This document shows, piece after piece, positions 1 through 11,113 of a DNA stretch of 64,000 nucleotides (position 1 is the stretch's first letter; every line of letters begins with the position of its first letter). The position numbers and the translations under genes are program-made. Source of the stretch: Actinokineospora xionganensis (GTDB taxonomy: Bacteria; Actinomycetota; Actinomycetes; Mycobacteriales; Pseudonocardiaceae). The stretch is from positions 124,001 to 188,000 of the forward strand of contig NZ_JABVED010000005.1 in the NCBI RefSeq assembly GCF_014323725.1, read 5' to 3'. A model generated the notes under the pieces. It was not told where the DNA came from. It saw only the letters and a program-made list of their open reading frames with translations, and ran no database searches.

Positions 1-309
1 GCGGCCCGGCGCAGCGATCTGCTGGTCGTCACCGACGACAATCCCCGCAGCGAGGACCCGGCCGCGATCCGCGCGGCGATGCTCGCGGGTGCCGAGTCGG
101 TGCCCGAGGTCGAGCGCGGCGAGGTCGTCGACATCGGTGATCGGCGGCAGGCCATCGCGGCCGCGGTGGCCCGTGCGGGCTCCGGCGACGTCGTGGTGGT
201 CGCGGGCAAGGGTCACGAGACCGGGCAGGAGATCGCCGGCGTGGTGCACCCGTTCTCCGACCGCGACGAACTGGCCGCGGCCATCCGCTCGCGCGGGGTG
301 CGGACATGA
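1..309 (+). CDS. murE: UDP-MurNAc-tripeptide synthetase, 3' end only
   Basis: This is the C-terminal part of MurE, the cytoplasmic Mur ligase that adds the third amino acid (usually meso-diaminopimelate) to UDP-MurNAc-L-Ala-D-Glu. The frame is open from base 1 and reads [10 protein letters not shown] at once. DNPR is the MurE motif that contacts diaminopimelate, so a DAP-type peptidoglycan is likely. The last residues include the AGKGHE motif of the C-terminal Mur ligase domain. The start lies outside the window. It heads the murE-murF-mraY-murD-ftsW-murG-murC-ftsQ series, but unlike its followers it is separated from the next gene by 112 bases. Confidence 0.93.
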   Translation, partial: AARRSDLLVVTDDNPRSEDPAAIRAAMLAGAESVPEVERGEVVDIGDRRQAIAAAVARAGSGDVVVVAGKGHETGQEIAGVVHPFSDRDELAAAIRSRGVRT

Positions 310-338
310 TCGGGAACAAATCGGGCCGCGCGAACAAC

Positions 339-410
339 GAACTCGGTGTCCTGAACGTCCGACTCGATGTTGTGAATGTGCGACTCGGTGTTCTGAGTGT
401 GCGACTCGCG
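339..410 (+). repeat. 21-bp tandem repeat, about 3.4 copies, between murE and murF
   Basis: Three 21-bp units (339-359, 360-380, 381-401) and a partial fourth (402-410) share the pattern GACTCGRTGTTNTGARTGTG. They fill most of the murE-murF gap, and the last partial unit ends just before the murF ribosome binding site. The sequence is AT-richer than its surroundings. The period equals two helical turns and also seven codons, and the murF frame stays open through it. Function unknown. Confidence 0.8.
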
Positions 411-421
411 GAGGTGGTGGC

Positions 422-1879
422 GTGATCCGGTTGACGTTGCGGGAAATCGCCGACGCGATCGGTGGTGAGCTGCACAACGCCGACGGGTCCGAAATGGTGA
501 CCGGCTCGGTCGAGTTCGACTCGCGCGCGGTCGCGCCGGGCGGACTGTTCATCGCGATGCCGGGGGAGCGGGTCGACGGCCACGACTTCGCCGCCGCGGC
601 GGTCGAGGCGGGTGCGGCGGGCGTCCTCGCCGCGCGGCCCGTCGACGCGCCCGCGGTGATCGTGCCCGCGGCGACCGACGCGCACACCCGGTCCGTCGCC
701 CTCGTCGCCGACACCGACGGGTCCGGCGCCGCCGTCCTCGCGGGGCTCGGCGCGCTCGCCCGGGCCGTGGTCGACCGGCTCGACGGCGTCACCGTCGTCG
801 GCGTGACCGGCTCGTCGGGCAAGACGTCCACCAAGGACCTGATCGCGCAGCTGCTCGAGCCGATGGGCCCGACCGTGGCGCCCCCCGGCTCCTTCAACAA
901 CGAACTCGGTCACCCCTGGACCGTGCTGCGCGCCGACGAGAACACCAGGCACCTCGTGCTGGAGCTCTCCGCCCGCGGCCCCGGCCACATCGCCGCGCTC
1001 TGCGACGTCGCGCCCCCGCGTATCGGTGTGGTGATCAACGTCGGCAGCGCGCACCTCGGCGAGTTCGGTTCGCGCGAAGACATCGCCAGGACCAAGGGCG
1101 AACTGGTCGAGAAGCTGCCCGCCGACGGCGTCGCCGTGCTCAACGCCGACGACCCACTGGTCGCCGCGATGGCCGAGCGCACCGCCGCCCGGGTCGTCAT
1201 GGTCGGCGAGGCGCCGCACGCGCAGGTGCGCGCGGTCGGCATCGAGATCGACGAATCCGCCAGGGCGAGCTTCACGCTGGTCACGCCCGTCGGCGAGGCC
1301 AAGGTCAAGCTCGGCCTGCACGGCGCCCACCACGTCGGCAACGCGCTCGCCGCGGCCGCGGTCGCGCTGGAACTCGGCGCCACACCGGACGACATCGCCG
1401 AGCGGCTCTCCGGGGCCCGGCGGGTCTCGGCGCGCCGGATGGAGGTGACCACCCGCGCGGACGGTGTCACGGTGGTCAACGACTCCTACAACGCCAACCC
1501 CGAGTCGGTGCGCGCCGCCCTCAAGACCCTGGCGACGATGGCTCGCACGGGTGAGCGGCGGCGGTCCTGGGCCGTGCTCGGCGTGATGGGCGAGTTGGGC
1601 GACTCGGCTGTGAGCGCGCACGACGAGATCGGCAGACTCGCCGTGCGATTGGACATCAACCGCCTGGTGGTGGTGGGCGACGGAGCCCGCGCGATGCACC
1701 AAGGGGCGCACCTGGAAGGTTCGTGGGGAGAGGAGTCGGTGCTCGTGCCGGACGTCGATGCCGCGGTGGCGCTGCTGCGCGCCGAACTGGCACCACGTGA
1801 CGTGGTGCTCGTGAAGGCCTCCAAGGCGGCCGCGCTGTGGCGCGTCGCCGACGCGCTGCTGGCGGAGGATGCCCAGTGA
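422..1879 (+). CDS. murF: UDP-MurNAc-tripeptide:D-Ala-D-Ala ligase
   Basis: MurF is the last cytoplasmic Mur ligase and adds D-Ala-D-Ala to make the UDP-MurNAc-pentapeptide. The 485-residue protein has the N-terminal UDP-substrate domain ([12 protein letters not shown]), the ATP P-loop GSSGKTS with Lys about residue 134, the central motif PGSFNNELG and the C-terminal motif [15 protein letters not shown], all diagnostic for MurF. The frame is open much further upstream, but the GTG at 422 follows a GAGGTGG ribosome binding site and begins [17 protein letters not shown], the usual N-terminus. Its stop overlaps the mraY start by four bases (GTGA). Confidence 0.95.
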   Translation: MIRLTLREIADAIGGELHNADGSEMVTGSVEFDSRAVAPGGLFIAMPGERVDGHDFAAAAVEAGAAGVLAARPVDAPAVIVPAATDAHTRSVALVADTDGSGAAVLAGLGALARAVVDRLDGVTVVGVTGSSGKTSTKDLIAQLLEPMGPTVAPPGSFNNELGHPWTVLRADENTRHLVLELSARGPGHIAALCDVAPPRIGVVINVGSAHLGEFGSREDIARTKGELVEKLPADGVAVLNADDPLVAAMAERTAARVVMVGEAPHAQVRAVGIEIDESARASFTLVTPVGEAKVKLGLHGAHHVGNALAAAAVALELGATPDDIAERLSGARRVSARRMEVTTRADGVTVVNDSYNANPESVRAALKTLATMARTGERRRSWAVLGVMGELGDSAVSAHDEIGRLAVRLDINRLVVVGDGARAMHQGAHLEGSWGEESVLVPDVDAAVALLRAELAPRDVVLVKASKAAALWRVADALLAEDAQ

Positions 1880-2961
1880 AGAGCATTCTCATCGCGGCCG
1901 CGATCGCGATGGTCGTCTCGATCCTGCTCACCCCGTACCTGATCCGCGTGTTCTCCCGGCAGGGTTTCGGCCAGGAGATCCGTGAAGAGGGCCCACAGGG
2001 CCACAAGGCCAAGCGCGGCACGCCGACCATGGGTGGCGTCGCGATCATCGTCGCGATGTGGGCGGGCTACGGCACGTCCCACATCTTCAGCGCGATGACC
2101 GGTGGCCGCGACACCCCGACCGCGTCCGGGCTGCTGGTGCTGCTGCTGGGCACCGGCCTGGGCATCGTCGGCTTCCTCGACGACTTCATCAAGATCCGCA
2201 AGCAGCGCAACCTCGGGCTCAACAAGACCGCGAAGATGGTCGGCCAGCTCGTGGTGGCGATCGTGTTCGCCATCCTCGCGCTGCGGTTCCCCGACGAGCG
2301 CGACCTGACGCCTGCCTCGGACCACCTCTCGTTCGTCCGCGACATCGCCATCGTGTCCTTCGGCGGCATCGGCTTCATCGTCTTCTGCTACCTCGCCGTC
2401 TCGGCGTGGTCGAACGCGGTGAACTTCACCGACGGCCTCGACGGTCTCGCGGGCGGCGCGTCCGCGATGGTGCTCGGCACCTACGTCGTCATCTCGTTCT
2501 GGCAGTTCAGCCACGACTGCTCGCGCGTGCGCGAAGCGGCCTGCTTCGACGTGCGCGACCCGCTCGACCTCGCCGTCGTGGCGGCGGCGGCCATGGGCGC
2601 GTGCATCGGCTTCCTGTGGTGGAACGCCGCCCCCGCGAAGATCTTCATGGGTGACACCGGCTCGCTGGCACTCGGCGGTCTTGTCGCCGGTCTGTCGATG
2701 ACCACCCGCACGGAGCTGCTGATGATCGTCATCGGCGGCCTGTTCGTGGTCGAGATGGTGTCGGTGGTGCTGCAGATCGCGGTCTTCCGCACGACCCGGC
2801 GAAGGCTGTTCCGAATGGCGCCGTTCCATCACCACTTCGAACTCGCCGGGTGGGCGGAAACCACTGTCATCATTCGGTTCTGGCTGCTGGCGGGCGTGTG
2901 CGCGATGTTCGGCCTCGGCCTGTTCTACGCCGACTGGCTCGCTCTCGGCGGCGGCGTGTGA
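1876..2961 (+). CDS. mraY: Phospho-MurNAc-pentapeptide transferase
   Basis: MraY is the integral membrane enzyme that moves phospho-MurNAc-pentapeptide to undecaprenyl phosphate, forming lipid I. The 361-residue protein shows about ten hydrophobic segments, the early KRGTPTMGG motif, the LDDFIK aspartate pair, [12 protein letters not shown], and the histidine-rich loop [13 protein letters not shown], all hallmarks of MraY. The GTG start overlaps the murF stop, and its own stop overlaps the murD start as GTGTGA, so translation is coupled to both neighbours. Length is normal for the family. Confidence 0.96.
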   Translation: MKSILIAAAIAMVVSILLTPYLIRVFSRQGFGQEIREEGPQGHKAKRGTPTMGGVAIIVAMWAGYGTSHIFSAMTGGRDTPTASGLLVLLLGTGLGIVGFLDDFIKIRKQRNLGLNKTAKMVGQLVVAIVFAILALRFPDERDLTPASDHLSFVRDIAIVSFGGIGFIVFCYLAVSAWSNAVNFTDGLDGLAGGASAMVLGTYVVISFWQFSHDCSRVREAACFDVRDPLDLAVVAAAAMGACIGFLWWNAAPAKIFMGDTGSLALGGLVAGLSMTTRTELLMIVIGGLFVVEMVSVVLQIAVFRTTRRRLFRMAPFHHHFELAGWAETTVIIRFWLLAGVCAMFGLGLFYADWLALGGGV

Positions 2962-4361
2962 GCTCGCCCGCCCTCACTGGACGGTCGGTGCTGGTCGCGG
3001 GCGCCGGGGTCACCGGCCGCTCGGTCGCGGTCGCGCTGCGGGGGATGGGCGCGACCGTCACGGTCGCCGACGCCGACGCGGGCCGGTTGGCGGAGCTGGC
3101 CGACACCGGTGCCGAGTTGGCCGCGGGCCTGACCGAACCGCCCGCGGGGACCGACCTGGTCGTCACCAGCCCCGGCTGGCGGCCGAGCAGCCCGCTGCTC
3201 GTCGCGGCGGCGGCCGCGGGCATCGAGGTCATCGGCGAGGTCGAGCTGGCCTGGCGGATCTCCCAGCGGCTGCCCGAGCCGCCCGTGTGGCTCGCTGTCA
3301 CCGGCACCAACGGCAAGACCACGACCGTCGGCATGCTCGAATCGATCCTGCGCGCCCACGGTGCCAACGCGGTCGCCTGCGGCAACGTCGGCCTGCCGGT
3401 GATCGACGCGGTGCTCGCCGGGCACGAGGTGCTCGCCGTCGAGCTGTCGAGCTTCCAGCTGCACTGGCAGTCCTCGCTGCGGGTGCACGCGGGTGTGGTG
3501 CTCAACCTCGCCGAGGACCACCTCGACTGGCACGGCTCGCTGGAGGACTACGCCCACGCGAAGGGCGCCGTCTACGCGGGAGCGAAGTTCGTCATCCGCA
3601 ACACCGAGGACGACTGGTCGACCCGGCTCGCCGCCGAGCACGACGGCACCCACGTCGGCCTCCGCCTCGACACGCCGCGGATCGGCGAGCTCGGGGTCGT
3701 CGAGGACCTGCTGGTCGATCGCGCCTTCGTCGACGACCCGGCGAACAACGCCGTCGAACTCGCCACGTTGGCCGACGTCCGGCCGGCGGGCCCGCACAAC
3801 GTCGCCAACGCCCTGGCCGCCGCCGCTCTCGCGCGCGCGTATGGCGTCTCCACCGACGCGGTGCGGGACGGTCTGCGCGCGTTCGTCCCGGGGGCGCACC
3901 GGGCCGTCCCGGTCGCCGAGTCGGCCGGGATCGCGTATGTCAACGACTCGAAGGCGACCAACCCGCACGCCGCGTCGGGTTCGCTGCGCTCCTTCACCTC
4001 GGTGGTGTGGATCGCGGGGGGACAGCTCAAGGGCGCCTCGGTGGACGACCTGGTCAAAGAGGTGGCGGGCAGACTACGCGGAGTGGTTCTGCTGGGCGTC
4101 GACGCCGAGGTGATCTCCGCGTCGCTCGCGCGACACGCGCCAGATGTCCGTGTCGAGCGGGTGGCTCCGGGAGACGATGAACCCATGATCGCAGCGGTTC
4201 GCGCGGCACGCGCCATGGCCCGATCGGGTGACGTCGTCCTGCTTGCACCCGCGGCCGCCTCCCTCGACATGTACCGCAGCTACGCGCACCGCGGTGACGC
4301 GTTCGCCGAAGCCGTCCACCGGCTTGTCGAGGAAGACGACGGCGACACCGGGTCGAGCTGA
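2958..4361 (+). CDS. murD: UDP-MurNAc-L-Ala:D-Glu ligase
   Basis: MurD adds D-glutamate to UDP-MurNAc-L-alanine in the cytoplasm. The 467-residue protein has an N-terminal Rossmann segment ([14 protein letters not shown]), the ATP-binding GTNGKTTT with Lys about residue 120, ELSSFQLHW and [12 protein letters not shown] in the central domain, and [10 protein letters not shown] followed by [10 protein letters not shown] in the C-terminal domain. The GTG at 2958 sits inside the end of mraY and gives the expected N-terminus; an upstream ATG in the same frame would overlap mraY by more than 100 bases and is unlikely. The last base of its TGA is the first base of the ftsW ATG. Confidence 0.95.
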   Translation: MSSPALTGRSVLVAGAGVTGRSVAVALRGMGATVTVADADAGRLAELADTGAELAAGLTEPPAGTDLVVTSPGWRPSSPLLVAAAAAGIEVIGEVELAWRISQRLPEPPVWLAVTGTNGKTTTVGMLESILRAHGANAVACGNVGLPVIDAVLAGHEVLAVELSSFQLHWQSSLRVHAGVVLNLAEDHLDWHGSLEDYAHAKGAVYAGAKFVIRNTEDDWSTRLAAEHDGTHVGLRLDTPRIGELGVVEDLLVDRAFVDDPANNAVELATLADVRPAGPHNVANALAAAALARAYGVSTDAVRDGLRAFVPGAHRAVPVAESAGIAYVNDSKATNPHAASGSLRSFTSVVWIAGGQLKGASVDDLVKEVAGRLRGVVLLGVDAEVISASLARHAPDVRVERVAPGDDEPMIAAVRAARAMARSGDVVLLAPAAASLDMYRSYAHRGDAFAEAVHRLVEEDDGDTGSS

Positions 4362-5767
4362 TGGCCGTCACCGAGATCGAGAAGACGATCCGGCCTCGGC
4401 GCGCGGTCCAGGTCGCGGGCAGGTTGGGCGCGCTGCGCACCGCGCTGACCGCGTGGCTGGGCAGGCCGCTGGCCTCGTTCCACCTCGTCCTCGCGGTGTT
4501 CGCGCTGCTCACCGCGCTGGGTCTGGTCATGGTTCTCTCGGCGTCGGTCGTGGTCTCGTTCAACACCCAGGGCTCGGGCCTCTACACCGTCTTCAAGAAG
4601 CAGTTGTTGTACGTCCTCGTCGGCTCGGTCCTGTTCTGGGTGGGCCTGCGGATGCCGCTGCCCACGATCCGCGCGCTGAGTCCGATCGGCATGATGTTCG
4701 GCGTCATCATCCTGGTGGCCGTTCTGACCCCGCTCGGGGCGAAGGTCAACGGCACCCGCAGCTGGTTCGTCGTCGGCCCCGTCTCGTTTCAGCCGATCGA
4801 GGTCTGCAAGCTCGCCCTCGCCCTGTGGGGCGCCCATGTCCTGGTCGTCAAGCGCGCGGTCCTGCACCGGTACCGCCACCTGCTGGTCCCGGTGCTGCCG
4901 GTGGCCCTGCTGCTGTTCGCCCTGGTCATGCTGCAGCCCGACCTCGGCGGCACGATCACCCTCGGCGTCGTGCTGATCGCGCTGCTCTGGTTCGCGGGTG
5001 CGCCGCTGCGGCTGTTCGGCGCGCTGGCCCTCGGCGGCCTCGCGGGCGTCGCCCTGCTCGCGGTGGGCACCCAGTACCGGCTCGACCGGGTGGTCAGCTT
5101 CCTCAGCCCCGACGACGACCTCGGCGGCAAGAACTACCAGGCCGTCCAGGCGCAGCTCGCGCTCGCCGACGGCGGGTTCTTCGGCCGCGGGCTCGGCCAG
5201 GGCTCGTCGAAGTGGAACTTCCTGCCGAACGTCCACAACGACTTCATCTTCGCGCTCATCGGCGACGAACTCGGTCTGCTGGGTTGCGGCCTGGTCCTGG
5301 CCCTCTTCGCGATGGTCGCGGTCGTCGGCATGCGTATCGCGACCCGCAACATCGACCCGTGGATCCGGATGGTCGCCGCGACGCTGACCGTCTGGCTCGT
5401 CGCCCAGGCCGCGATCAACATCGGCTACGTCGTCGGGTTGCTGCCGGTCACCGGCATCACGCTGCCGCTCATCTCCTCCGGCGGCACCTCGGTCGTGGTG
5501 ACCATGCTGGTGTTCGGCATCCTGGGCAACTGCGCGCGCCATGAGCCCGAGGCCGTGTCGGCACTACGCTCGCAAGGGCCGGGCCGATTCGGCAAGCTGC
5601 TGCACCTGCCCGCACCGGACCCGTACCAGCCGCCGAAGAAGCGCAAGCCCGTGCGGCCGACGGCACCGCCGCGCGGCGCTGAGCAACGCAGGCGGGGCAC
5701 GCCCGAGCGGGCGCGGCAGAAGGCAAGTCGCGGGAATCCGCGAATCGCTAAAGGAGGACGTCGTTGA
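4361..5767 (+). CDS. ftsW: SEDS-family lipid II polymerase of the divisome
   Basis: FtsW is a SEDS-family septal peptidoglycan glycosyltransferase working with a class B PBP in the divisome. The 468-residue protein has roughly ten membrane segments, with [20 protein letters not shown] and later [17 protein letters not shown] and ISSGGTSV, which are SEDS signatures. The C-terminal 90 residues are basic and proline-rich ([14 protein letters not shown]), a cytoplasmic tail common in actinobacterial FtsW. The location between murD and murG favours FtsW over RodA. TGATG overlap with murD couples their translation. Confidence 0.94.
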   Translation: MAVTEIEKTIRPRRAVQVAGRLGALRTALTAWLGRPLASFHLVLAVFALLTALGLVMVLSASVVVSFNTQGSGLYTVFKKQLLYVLVGSVLFWVGLRMPLPTIRALSPIGMMFGVIILVAVLTPLGAKVNGTRSWFVVGPVSFQPIEVCKLALALWGAHVLVVKRAVLHRYRHLLVPVLPVALLLFALVMLQPDLGGTITLGVVLIALLWFAGAPLRLFGALALGGLAGVALLAVGTQYRLDRVVSFLSPDDDLGGKNYQAVQAQLALADGGFFGRGLGQGSSKWNFLPNVHNDFIFALIGDELGLLGCGLVLALFAMVAVVGMRIATRNIDPWIRMVAATLTVWLVAQAAINIGYVVGLLPVTGITLPLISSGGTSVVVTMLVFGILGNCARHEPEAVSALRSQGPGRFGKLLHLPAPDPYQPPKKRKPVRPTAPPRGAEQRRRGTPERARQKASRGNPRIAKGGRR

Positions 5768-6882
5768 CCGGTGGTAGTCAGGCCGCCCGTAAAGGCCCGT
5801 GCGTAGTGATCGCGGGAGGCGGCACGGCCGGACACATCGAGCCCGCGCTGGCCCTGGCCGACGCGGTGATGCGGCTGCGCCCGGACGCCCGCGTGGTCGC
5901 GCTGGGCACCGAGCGCGGACTGGAGAAGACGATCATTCCCGCGCGCGGCTACCCGCTGGAGTTCATCCCGCCGGTGCCGATGCCGCGCAAGCCCAACGTC
6001 GACCTGCTCAAGTTGCCGCTCAAGGTGCGCGCCGCGATCAAGCAGACCCGCGAGGTCCTCGACCGGATCGGCGCCGATGTCGTCGTCGGGTTCGGCGGCT
6101 ACGTGGCCCTGCCCGCCTACCTCGCCGCCCGCGGCCGCATCCCGATCATCGTGCACGACTCGAACGCCCGGGTCGGGCTGGCCAACAAGGTCGGCGCGCG
6201 GTTCGCCGACCGGGTCGCGGTGGCGGTGCCGGACTCCGGCCTGCCCAACGCGGAGGTCGTCGGCATCCCGCTGCGCGAGTCGATCATCAACCTCGACCGC
6301 GCCGCGCTGCGCGCTCAGGCCCGCGAGTTCTTCGGCCTGGACCCGCACGCCCCCACGCTGCTGGTCTTCGGCGGCTCCCAGGGCGCGCGTTCGATCAACA
6401 ACGCCGTGTCCGGGGCCGCTCGCGCGTTCGCCGACGCGGGCATCGGGGTGCTGCACGCCCACGGGCCGAAGAACTCGCTCGTGGTGCAGGAGGTCCCCGG
6501 TGCGCCCAGGTACGTCTCCGTGCCGTACCTGGAGCGGATGGACCTGGCCTACGCGGCCGCCGACGCGGCGCTGTGCCGCTGCGGCGCGATGACCGTCGCC
6601 GAGGTGTCGGCCGTCGGTCTGCCCGCGGTGTACGTGCCGCTGCCGATCGGCAACGGCGAACAGGCGCTCAACGCCGAACCGGTGGTCAAGGCAGGCGGCG
6701 CGATCATGGTGCCGGACTCCGAACTCACCACCGAAGCGGTCACCGAGCTGGTCGTCCCGATGCTCGCCGACCGCGCCCGGCTCGCCGCGATGAGCGCCGC
6801 CGCGCAGGGCAGCGGACACCGCGAGGCCGCGGACGTCCTGGCCCGCATGGTGCTCGACGCCATCGACAAGAGGTCACAATGA
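5764..6882 (+). CDS. murG: Lipid II synthase (GlcNAc transferase)
   Basis: MurG transfers GlcNAc from UDP-GlcNAc to lipid I at the inner face of the membrane, giving lipid II. The 372-residue GT-B protein has the N-terminal loop [29 protein letters not shown], and a nucleotide-binding C-terminal half with [13 protein letters not shown] and [15 protein letters not shown]. The start is a rare TTG at 5764 overlapping the ftsW stop (TTGA); it is decided by a very strong AAAGGAGG ribosome binding site at 5750-5757 and an N-terminus of the right length. The stop overlaps murC. Confidence 0.95.
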   Translation: MTGGSQAARKGPCVVIAGGGTAGHIEPALALADAVMRLRPDARVVALGTERGLEKTIIPARGYPLEFIPPVPMPRKPNVDLLKLPLKVRAAIKQTREVLDRIGADVVVGFGGYVALPAYLAARGRIPIIVHDSNARVGLANKVGARFADRVAVAVPDSGLPNAEVVGIPLRESIINLDRAALRAQAREFFGLDPHAPTLLVFGGSQGARSINNAVSGAARAFADAGIGVLHAHGPKNSLVVQEVPGAPRYVSVPYLERMDLAYAAADAALCRCGAMTVAEVSAVGLPAVYVPLPIGNGEQALNAEPVVKAGGAIMVPDSELTTEAVTELVVPMLADRARLAAMSAAAQGSGHREAADVLARMVLDAIDKRSQ

Positions 6883-8291
6883 CGACGACAGACAAACTCC
6901 TGACCCGCGCCCACCTGATCGGCATCGGTGGCGCCGGCATGAGTGGCATCGCCCGAATCCTGCTCGCCCGCGGGCGCGAGGTGTCCGGCTCGGACGCCAA
7001 GGAGGCCCGCACCTTCCTGACCCTGCGCGCCCAGGGCGCGAAGATCGCGATCGGGCAGCGCGCCGAGAACCTCGACCAGCTGCCCGAGTCGCCGACCGCG
7101 GTCGTCGTGTCGACGGCGATCAAGGAGGACAACCCGGAGCTCGTCGAGGCCCGCAAGCGCGGGATCGTCGTCGTGCACCGGTCGCAGGCGCTGGCGGAGC
7201 TGATGACGGGTCACCTGGTGGCCTGTATCGCCGGCACGCACGGCAAGACGTCGACCACCTCGATGCTCACCGTCGCGCTGCAGCACTGCAGGCTCGACCC
7301 GTCGTTCGCGATCGGCGGCGACCTCAACGACTCCGGCGCCAACGCCCACCACGGCAGCGGCGGGATCTTCGTGGCCGAGGCCGATGAGAGCGACGGCTCG
7401 TTCCTGGTGTTCCGACCGACCGTCGCGGTGGTGACCAATGTGGAGGCCGACCACCTCGACCACCACGGCACCGTCGAGGCCTACGTCGCGGTGTTCGACT
7501 CCTTCCTCGACCAGCTCACCGCCGACGGCGTGCTGATCACCTGCGCCGACGACCCGGGCGCGGTCGCCCTGGCCGGGCGCGCCGAGGCCAAGGGCATCCG
7601 CGTGCGCCGCTACGGGCGCGCGGCCACGGCGAAGTCCGACGCCACCCTGCTTGATTACCGCCCGGTCGACGGCGGCAGCGTGGCCCGGGTGTCCCTCGAC
7701 GGCCAGGAGTTCGAGCTCGGCGTCGCGGTCCCGGGCGAGCACATGGCGCTCAACGCCCTCGCCGCGCTGCTGGCGGGCCTGGAGCTGGGCGCCCCGCTCG
7801 AAGGGCTCGGCGAGGGCATCGCCGCGTTCGGCGGGGTGCGCAGGCGCTTCGAGTTCAAGGGCCGTTCCGGCGGCGTGCGGGTCTACGACGACTACGCCCA
7901 CCATCCGACCGAGGTCGACGCGCAGCTGCGCGCGGTCCGGCCCGCCGCCGACGGCGGACGGATCGTGGTGATCTTCCAGCCGCACCTGTACTCGCGGACC
8001 GAGGCGTTCGCCGCCGAGTTCGCCCAAGCCCTCGGCCTCGCCGACGTGGTCGTCGTGCTCGACGTGTTCGGCGCCCGTGAGGAGCCCCAGCCGGGCGTGA
8101 GCGGCGCGCTGATCGCCGACGCGATTACCGGCGCCGAGGTGCACTACGAGCCCGCCTTCGACAAGGTGACCACCCTCGTGGCCGACCTGGTCGAGCCCGG
8201 CGACCTGGTGATGACCATGGGCGCGGGCGACGTGACGTCGCTCGGTCCGGAGCTGATCGCCGAGCTCGACCGGCGAGCGGCGACCGAATGA
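6879..8291 (+). CDS. murC: UDP-MurNAc:L-Ala ligase
   Basis: MurC joins the first amino acid, L-alanine, to UDP-MurNAc. The 470-residue protein begins with the nucleotide-binding [14 protein letters not shown] motif typical of MurC, followed by the P-loop [10 protein letters not shown] (Lys about residue 123), [20 protein letters not shown] and the C-terminal DDYAHHPTE with FQPHLYSRT. The open frame extends far upstream through murG, but the ATG at 6879 in the ATGA overlap with the murG stop gives the family N-terminus. It comes after the later-acting MurD, MurE and MurF in gene order, as is usual in actinobacteria. Confidence 0.96.
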   Translation: MTTTDKLLTRAHLIGIGGAGMSGIARILLARGREVSGSDAKEARTFLTLRAQGAKIAIGQRAENLDQLPESPTAVVVSTAIKEDNPELVEARKRGIVVVHRSQALAELMTGHLVACIAGTHGKTSTTSMLTVALQHCRLDPSFAIGGDLNDSGANAHHGSGGIFVAEADESDGSFLVFRPTVAVVTNVEADHLDHHGTVEAYVAVFDSFLDQLTADGVLITCADDPGAVALAGRAEAKGIRVRRYGRAATAKSDATLLDYRPVDGGSVARVSLDGQEFELGVAVPGEHMALNALAALLAGLELGAPLEGLGEGIAAFGGVRRRFEFKGRSGGVRVYDDYAHHPTEVDAQLRAVRPAADGGRIVVIFQPHLYSRTEAFAAEFAQALGLADVVVVLDVFGAREEPQPGVSGALIADAITGAEVHYEPAFDKVTTLVADLVEPGDLVMTMGAGDVTSLGPELIAELDRRAATE

Positions 8292-9013
8292 CCTCCGCGC
8301 AGACGAGGCAGCGGCGCAGGCCACCTCGGGCCGCCGACCGGCCGCGCAGGCTGACCCGGCGTCGCTACCTCGTCCGCCGCGCGACGGTGCTCGGGTCCTT
8401 CCTCGGCGTGATCGCCCTCGTCTACGTCGTCCTGTTCACCTCGGTGTTCGGTGTGCGCGGCGTCGAGGTCTTCGGCACGACGGTCCTCACCCACGACGAC
8501 GTGCGCAAGGCCGCGGCGGTGGAGGCGGGCAGCCCCCTCGTGCGGCTCGACACCGACGAGATCGCCGCGCGGGTCGCGGCCCTGCCCCGAGTGCGTTCCG
8601 TGGACGTGCGCCGGTCCTACCCGGTCACGGTGCGGATCACGCTGGTGGAGCGGACGCCGTTCGCGGTGATCACCAAGCCCGACGGCGTGCACCTGGTCGA
8701 TGTCGACGGCGTGGACTTCGGCGTCGTGCCGGTGGCCCCGCCGGGTCTGCCGCAGCTCGCCGCGGCCGACCCGCCGACGATCAAGGCCGCGGTGACGGTG
8801 CTGGCCGCCGTGCCGGACCCGCTGCGCCCGCAGGTCGCCTCGGTGTCGGCGGAGACGGTGGGCAACGTGAAGATCACCCTGGCGGACGGCAGGCTCGTGA
8901 AGTGGGGCAGTGCCGAGCACTCCGATCGCAAAGCCGCGGTGCTGGGCCCGCTGCTGACCCAGCCGGGCAAGGTCTATGACGTGGGCACCCCGGACTTCCC
9001 CACGATCTCCTGA
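8288..9013 (+). CDS. ftsQ: Divisome protein FtsQ (POTRA domain)
   Basis: FtsQ is a bitopic membrane protein that links FtsZ-side and septal synthesis components. The 241-residue product has a very basic N-terminus ([20 protein letters not shown]), one membrane segment at about residues 33-55, then a POTRA domain ([20 protein letters not shown] to about residue 125) and a weaker FtsQ-type C-terminal domain. Its ATG overlaps the murC stop (ATGA), closing the coupled chain that began with murF. In most actinobacteria ftsZ follows directly; here a DUF664 gene intervenes. Confidence 0.92.
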   Translation: MTSAQTRQRRRPPRAADRPRRLTRRRYLVRRATVLGSFLGVIALVYVVLFTSVFGVRGVEVFGTTVLTHDDVRKAAAVEAGSPLVRLDTDEIAARVAALPRVRSVDVRRSYPVTVRITLVERTPFAVITKPDGVHLVDVDGVDFGVVPVAPPGLPQLAAADPPTIKAAVTVLAAVPDPLRPQVASVSAETVGNVKITLADGRLVKWGSAEHSDRKAAVLGPLLTQPGKVYDVGTPDFPTIS

Positions 9014-9068
9014 CCGCACGGCGAAAACCTGGTGCGGGCTGTCGGTGGTGTCGGGCAGACTCGCCGAC

Positions 9069-9575
9069 ATGACCACGACCGAGACCCGGATCGACCCGCC
9101 GTATGTGGCGGACGAGTCGACACAGCTCAACGCGTTCCTGGACTACCACCGCGCCACCGTCGTCACCAAGGCCGCGGGTTTGTCCGAAGAGGACGCCCAC
9201 CGCAGCCTCCTGCCCTCGGAGCTGATGACGGTCGCGGGTCTGCTCTCGCACCTGCGCTGGGTCGAGGCCTACTGGTTCGACGTGGTGCTCGACGGACAGC
9301 CGGACCGCGCGCCGTACAGCAAGGAGCACCCGGACGGCGAGTTCGAGGTCGCCGCCGACCTGAGCCTCGCGCAAGTGATCGACGACTACCGTGCGCAGTG
9401 CGCGTCGAGCCGTGCGACCGTCGCGAAACTCGCACTCGACGACATCGTGGACTTCCGCGGCGACAGACAAGTCAATGTGCGCTGGGTGATCCTGCACATG
9501 ATCGAGGAGACCGCCCGCCATGTCGGGCACCTCGACCTCATCCGCGAACAGCTCGACGGCGCCACGGGCGAGTGA
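9069..9575 (+). CDS. DinB/DUF664-family protein (possible thiol-dependent enzyme)
   Basis: A 168-residue four-helix protein of the DinB/DUF664 superfamily, inserted between ftsQ and ftsZ. Histidines that would form the metal site are visible: LLSHLRWVE near the middle and ETARHVGHLDLI near the C-terminus. Some relatives in actinobacteria use mycothiol as a co-substrate for thiol transfer or isomerisation, but the reaction here cannot be told from sequence. The ATG at 9069 is chosen because it starts the family-like region, and CAGACT ends 7 nt before it as a possible leaderless -10. The frame is open further upstream into ftsQ. Confidence 0.82.
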   Translation: MTTTETRIDPPYVADESTQLNAFLDYHRATVVTKAAGLSEEDAHRSLLPSELMTVAGLLSHLRWVEAYWFDVVLDGQPDRAPYSKEHPDGEFEVAADLSLAQVIDDYRAQCASSRATVAKLALDDIVDFRGDRQVNVRWVILHMIEETARHVGHLDLIREQLDGATGE

Positions 9576-9679
9576 TAAACGGCATTCCTTACGTCCCGTG
9601 ACGAACATCCGCCACGCATTACGGCGTGGCGGCTGGATCGGCGGCCGGCCAGTGCCTACCTTCCTTGCGTGGTCCGGGG

Positions 9680-9708
9680 TTGACATAACTCTCAGTCTCT
9701 GGTTGAGG
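9680..9708 (+). promoter_or_regulatory. Candidate ftsZ promoter
   Basis: A perfect TTGACA lies at 9680-9685 in the 192-base gap before ftsZ, followed 17-18 bases later by a weak -10-like TTGAGG/TGAGGT at 9703-9709. The stretch from TTGACATAACTCTCAG onward is AT-richer than its surroundings. It would give a leader of about 50 bases and let ftsZ be transcribed apart from the mur genes, as is common for ftsZ. The assignment rests on the -35 element. Confidence 0.5.
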
Positions 9709-9767
9709 TCGAGGGTTTCCCGTCCGGACACGATCATGCTCGACACGATTCAGGAAGGCGGCCTTTG

Positions 9768-11096
9768 ATGACGCCCCCGCACAACTACCTCGCCGTGATA
9801 AAGGTCGTCGGCATCGGTGGCGGCGGCGTGAACGCCGTCAACCGCATGATCGAGGTCGGCCTCAAGGGCGTCGAGTTCATCGCCGTCAACACCGACGCGC
9901 AGGCCCTGCTCATGTCCGACGCCGACGTCAAGCTCGACATTGGCCGCGAACTGACCAGAGGCCTTGGCGCGGGCGCCAACCCCGAGGTCGGCACCAAGGC
10001 CGCCGAAGACCACCGCGAGGAGATCGAGGAGGTCCTCAAGGGGGCCGACATGGTCTTCGTCACCGCGGGTGAGGGCGGCGGCACCGGCACCGGCGGCGCG
10101 CCCGTCGTGGCCTCGATCGCCCGCAAGCTCGGCGCGCTGACCATCGGTGTGGTCACCCGGCCGTTCTCCTTCGAGGGCAAGCGCCGCGCGAAGCAGGCCG
10201 AGGACGGAATCACCGAGCTGCGCAACGAGTGCGACACGCTCATCGTGATCCCCAACGACCGGCTGCTGCAGCTCGGCGACGTCGGCGTGAGCCTGATGGA
10301 CGCCTTCCGCTCCGCCGACGAGGTGCTGCTCTCCGGTGTCCAGGGCATCACTGACCTGATCACCACGCCGGGTCTGATCAACCTCGACTTCGCCGACGTG
10401 AAGAGCGTCATGTCCGGCGCGGGCAGCGCGCTGATGGGCATCGGCTCCGCCCGCGGCGAGGGCCGTGCGGTGCAGGCCGCGCAGAAGGCGATCAACTCGC
10501 CGCTGCTGGAGGCGTCGATGGACGGTGCCCACGGCGTTCTGCTCGCCATCGCGGGCGGGTCCGACCTGGGCCTGTTCGAGATCAACGAGTCGGCGTCGCT
10601 GGTGCAGGAGTCCGCGCACCCCGAGGCCAACATCATCTTCGGTACGGTCATCGACGACTCCCTCGGCGACGAGGTCCGGGTCACGGTGATCGCCGCGGGT
10701 TTTGACGCGGGTGCGCCGACCCACAAGAAACTCGATCCGACGGCGCTCGGCACCCGCAGCACCACGACGGGCGCCACGGCGACCGCCAAGGCGGGTCAGG
10801 TGTCGACCGACCGGCCGGCGCCTGCCACTCAGCAGCAGCCAGCCCCCCAGCAGCAGCACACTGGCTACCAGCAGCAGGCGCCGCAGCAGGGCAACGGCTA
10901 CCAGACGCAGACGCCCGCGCCCACGGGCAACGGCATGGGCTACTCGCAGCAGGCCACCCAGGCCCCGCCGCCCGTCGGCGGCGGACAGCCGCTGCCCAAC
11001 GTCCGCGGCACCCAGGGCACCCTGCCCGGCCGCGCCGTCCCGGTCGGCGACGACCCGGACGACGAGGTCGACGTACCCCCGTTCATGCGCAGGTAG
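9768..11096 (+). CDS. ftsZ: Cell division tubulin homologue FtsZ
   Basis: FtsZ is the GTPase that polymerises into the cytokinetic ring. The 442-residue protein has the [15 protein letters not shown] nucleotide loop, the tubulin signature [11 protein letters not shown] at about residues 103-113, the T7 synergy loop with [11 protein letters not shown], a long Gln/Pro-rich linker of about 100 residues, and the C-terminal peptide DVPPFMRR that binds partners such as SepF in actinobacteria. A TTG lies directly before the ATG at 9768, but the ATG gives the canonical N-terminus [13 protein letters not shown]; an AGGAAGG ribosome binding site precedes it. A strong hairpin terminator follows. Confidence 0.97.
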   Translation: MTPPHNYLAVIKVVGIGGGGVNAVNRMIEVGLKGVEFIAVNTDAQALLMSDADVKLDIGRELTRGLGAGANPEVGTKAAEDHREEIEEVLKGADMVFVTAGEGGGTGTGGAPVVASIARKLGALTIGVVTRPFSFEGKRRAKQAEDGITELRNECDTLIVIPNDRLLQLGDVGVSLMDAFRSADEVLLSGVQGITDLITTPGLINLDFADVKSVMSGAGSALMGIGSARGEGRAVQAAQKAINSPLLEASMDGAHGVLLAIAGGSDLGLFEINESASLVQESAHPEANIIFGTVIDDSLGDEVRVTVIAAGFDAGAPTHKKLDPTALGTRSTTTGATATAKAGQVSTDRPAPATQQQPAPQQQHTGYQQQAPQQGNGYQTQTPAPTGNGMGYSQQATQAPPPVGGGQPLPNVRGTQGTLPGRAVPVGDDPDDEVDVPPFMRR

Positions 11097-11113
11097 CACC
11101 GCTCCTGCACCAT

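Noticed and set aside
29-1711. Minus-strand 560-codon frame opposite murF
   Set aside because: Composition is Arg/His/Gly-rich shadow coding, with no domain and complete overlap with a clear murF.
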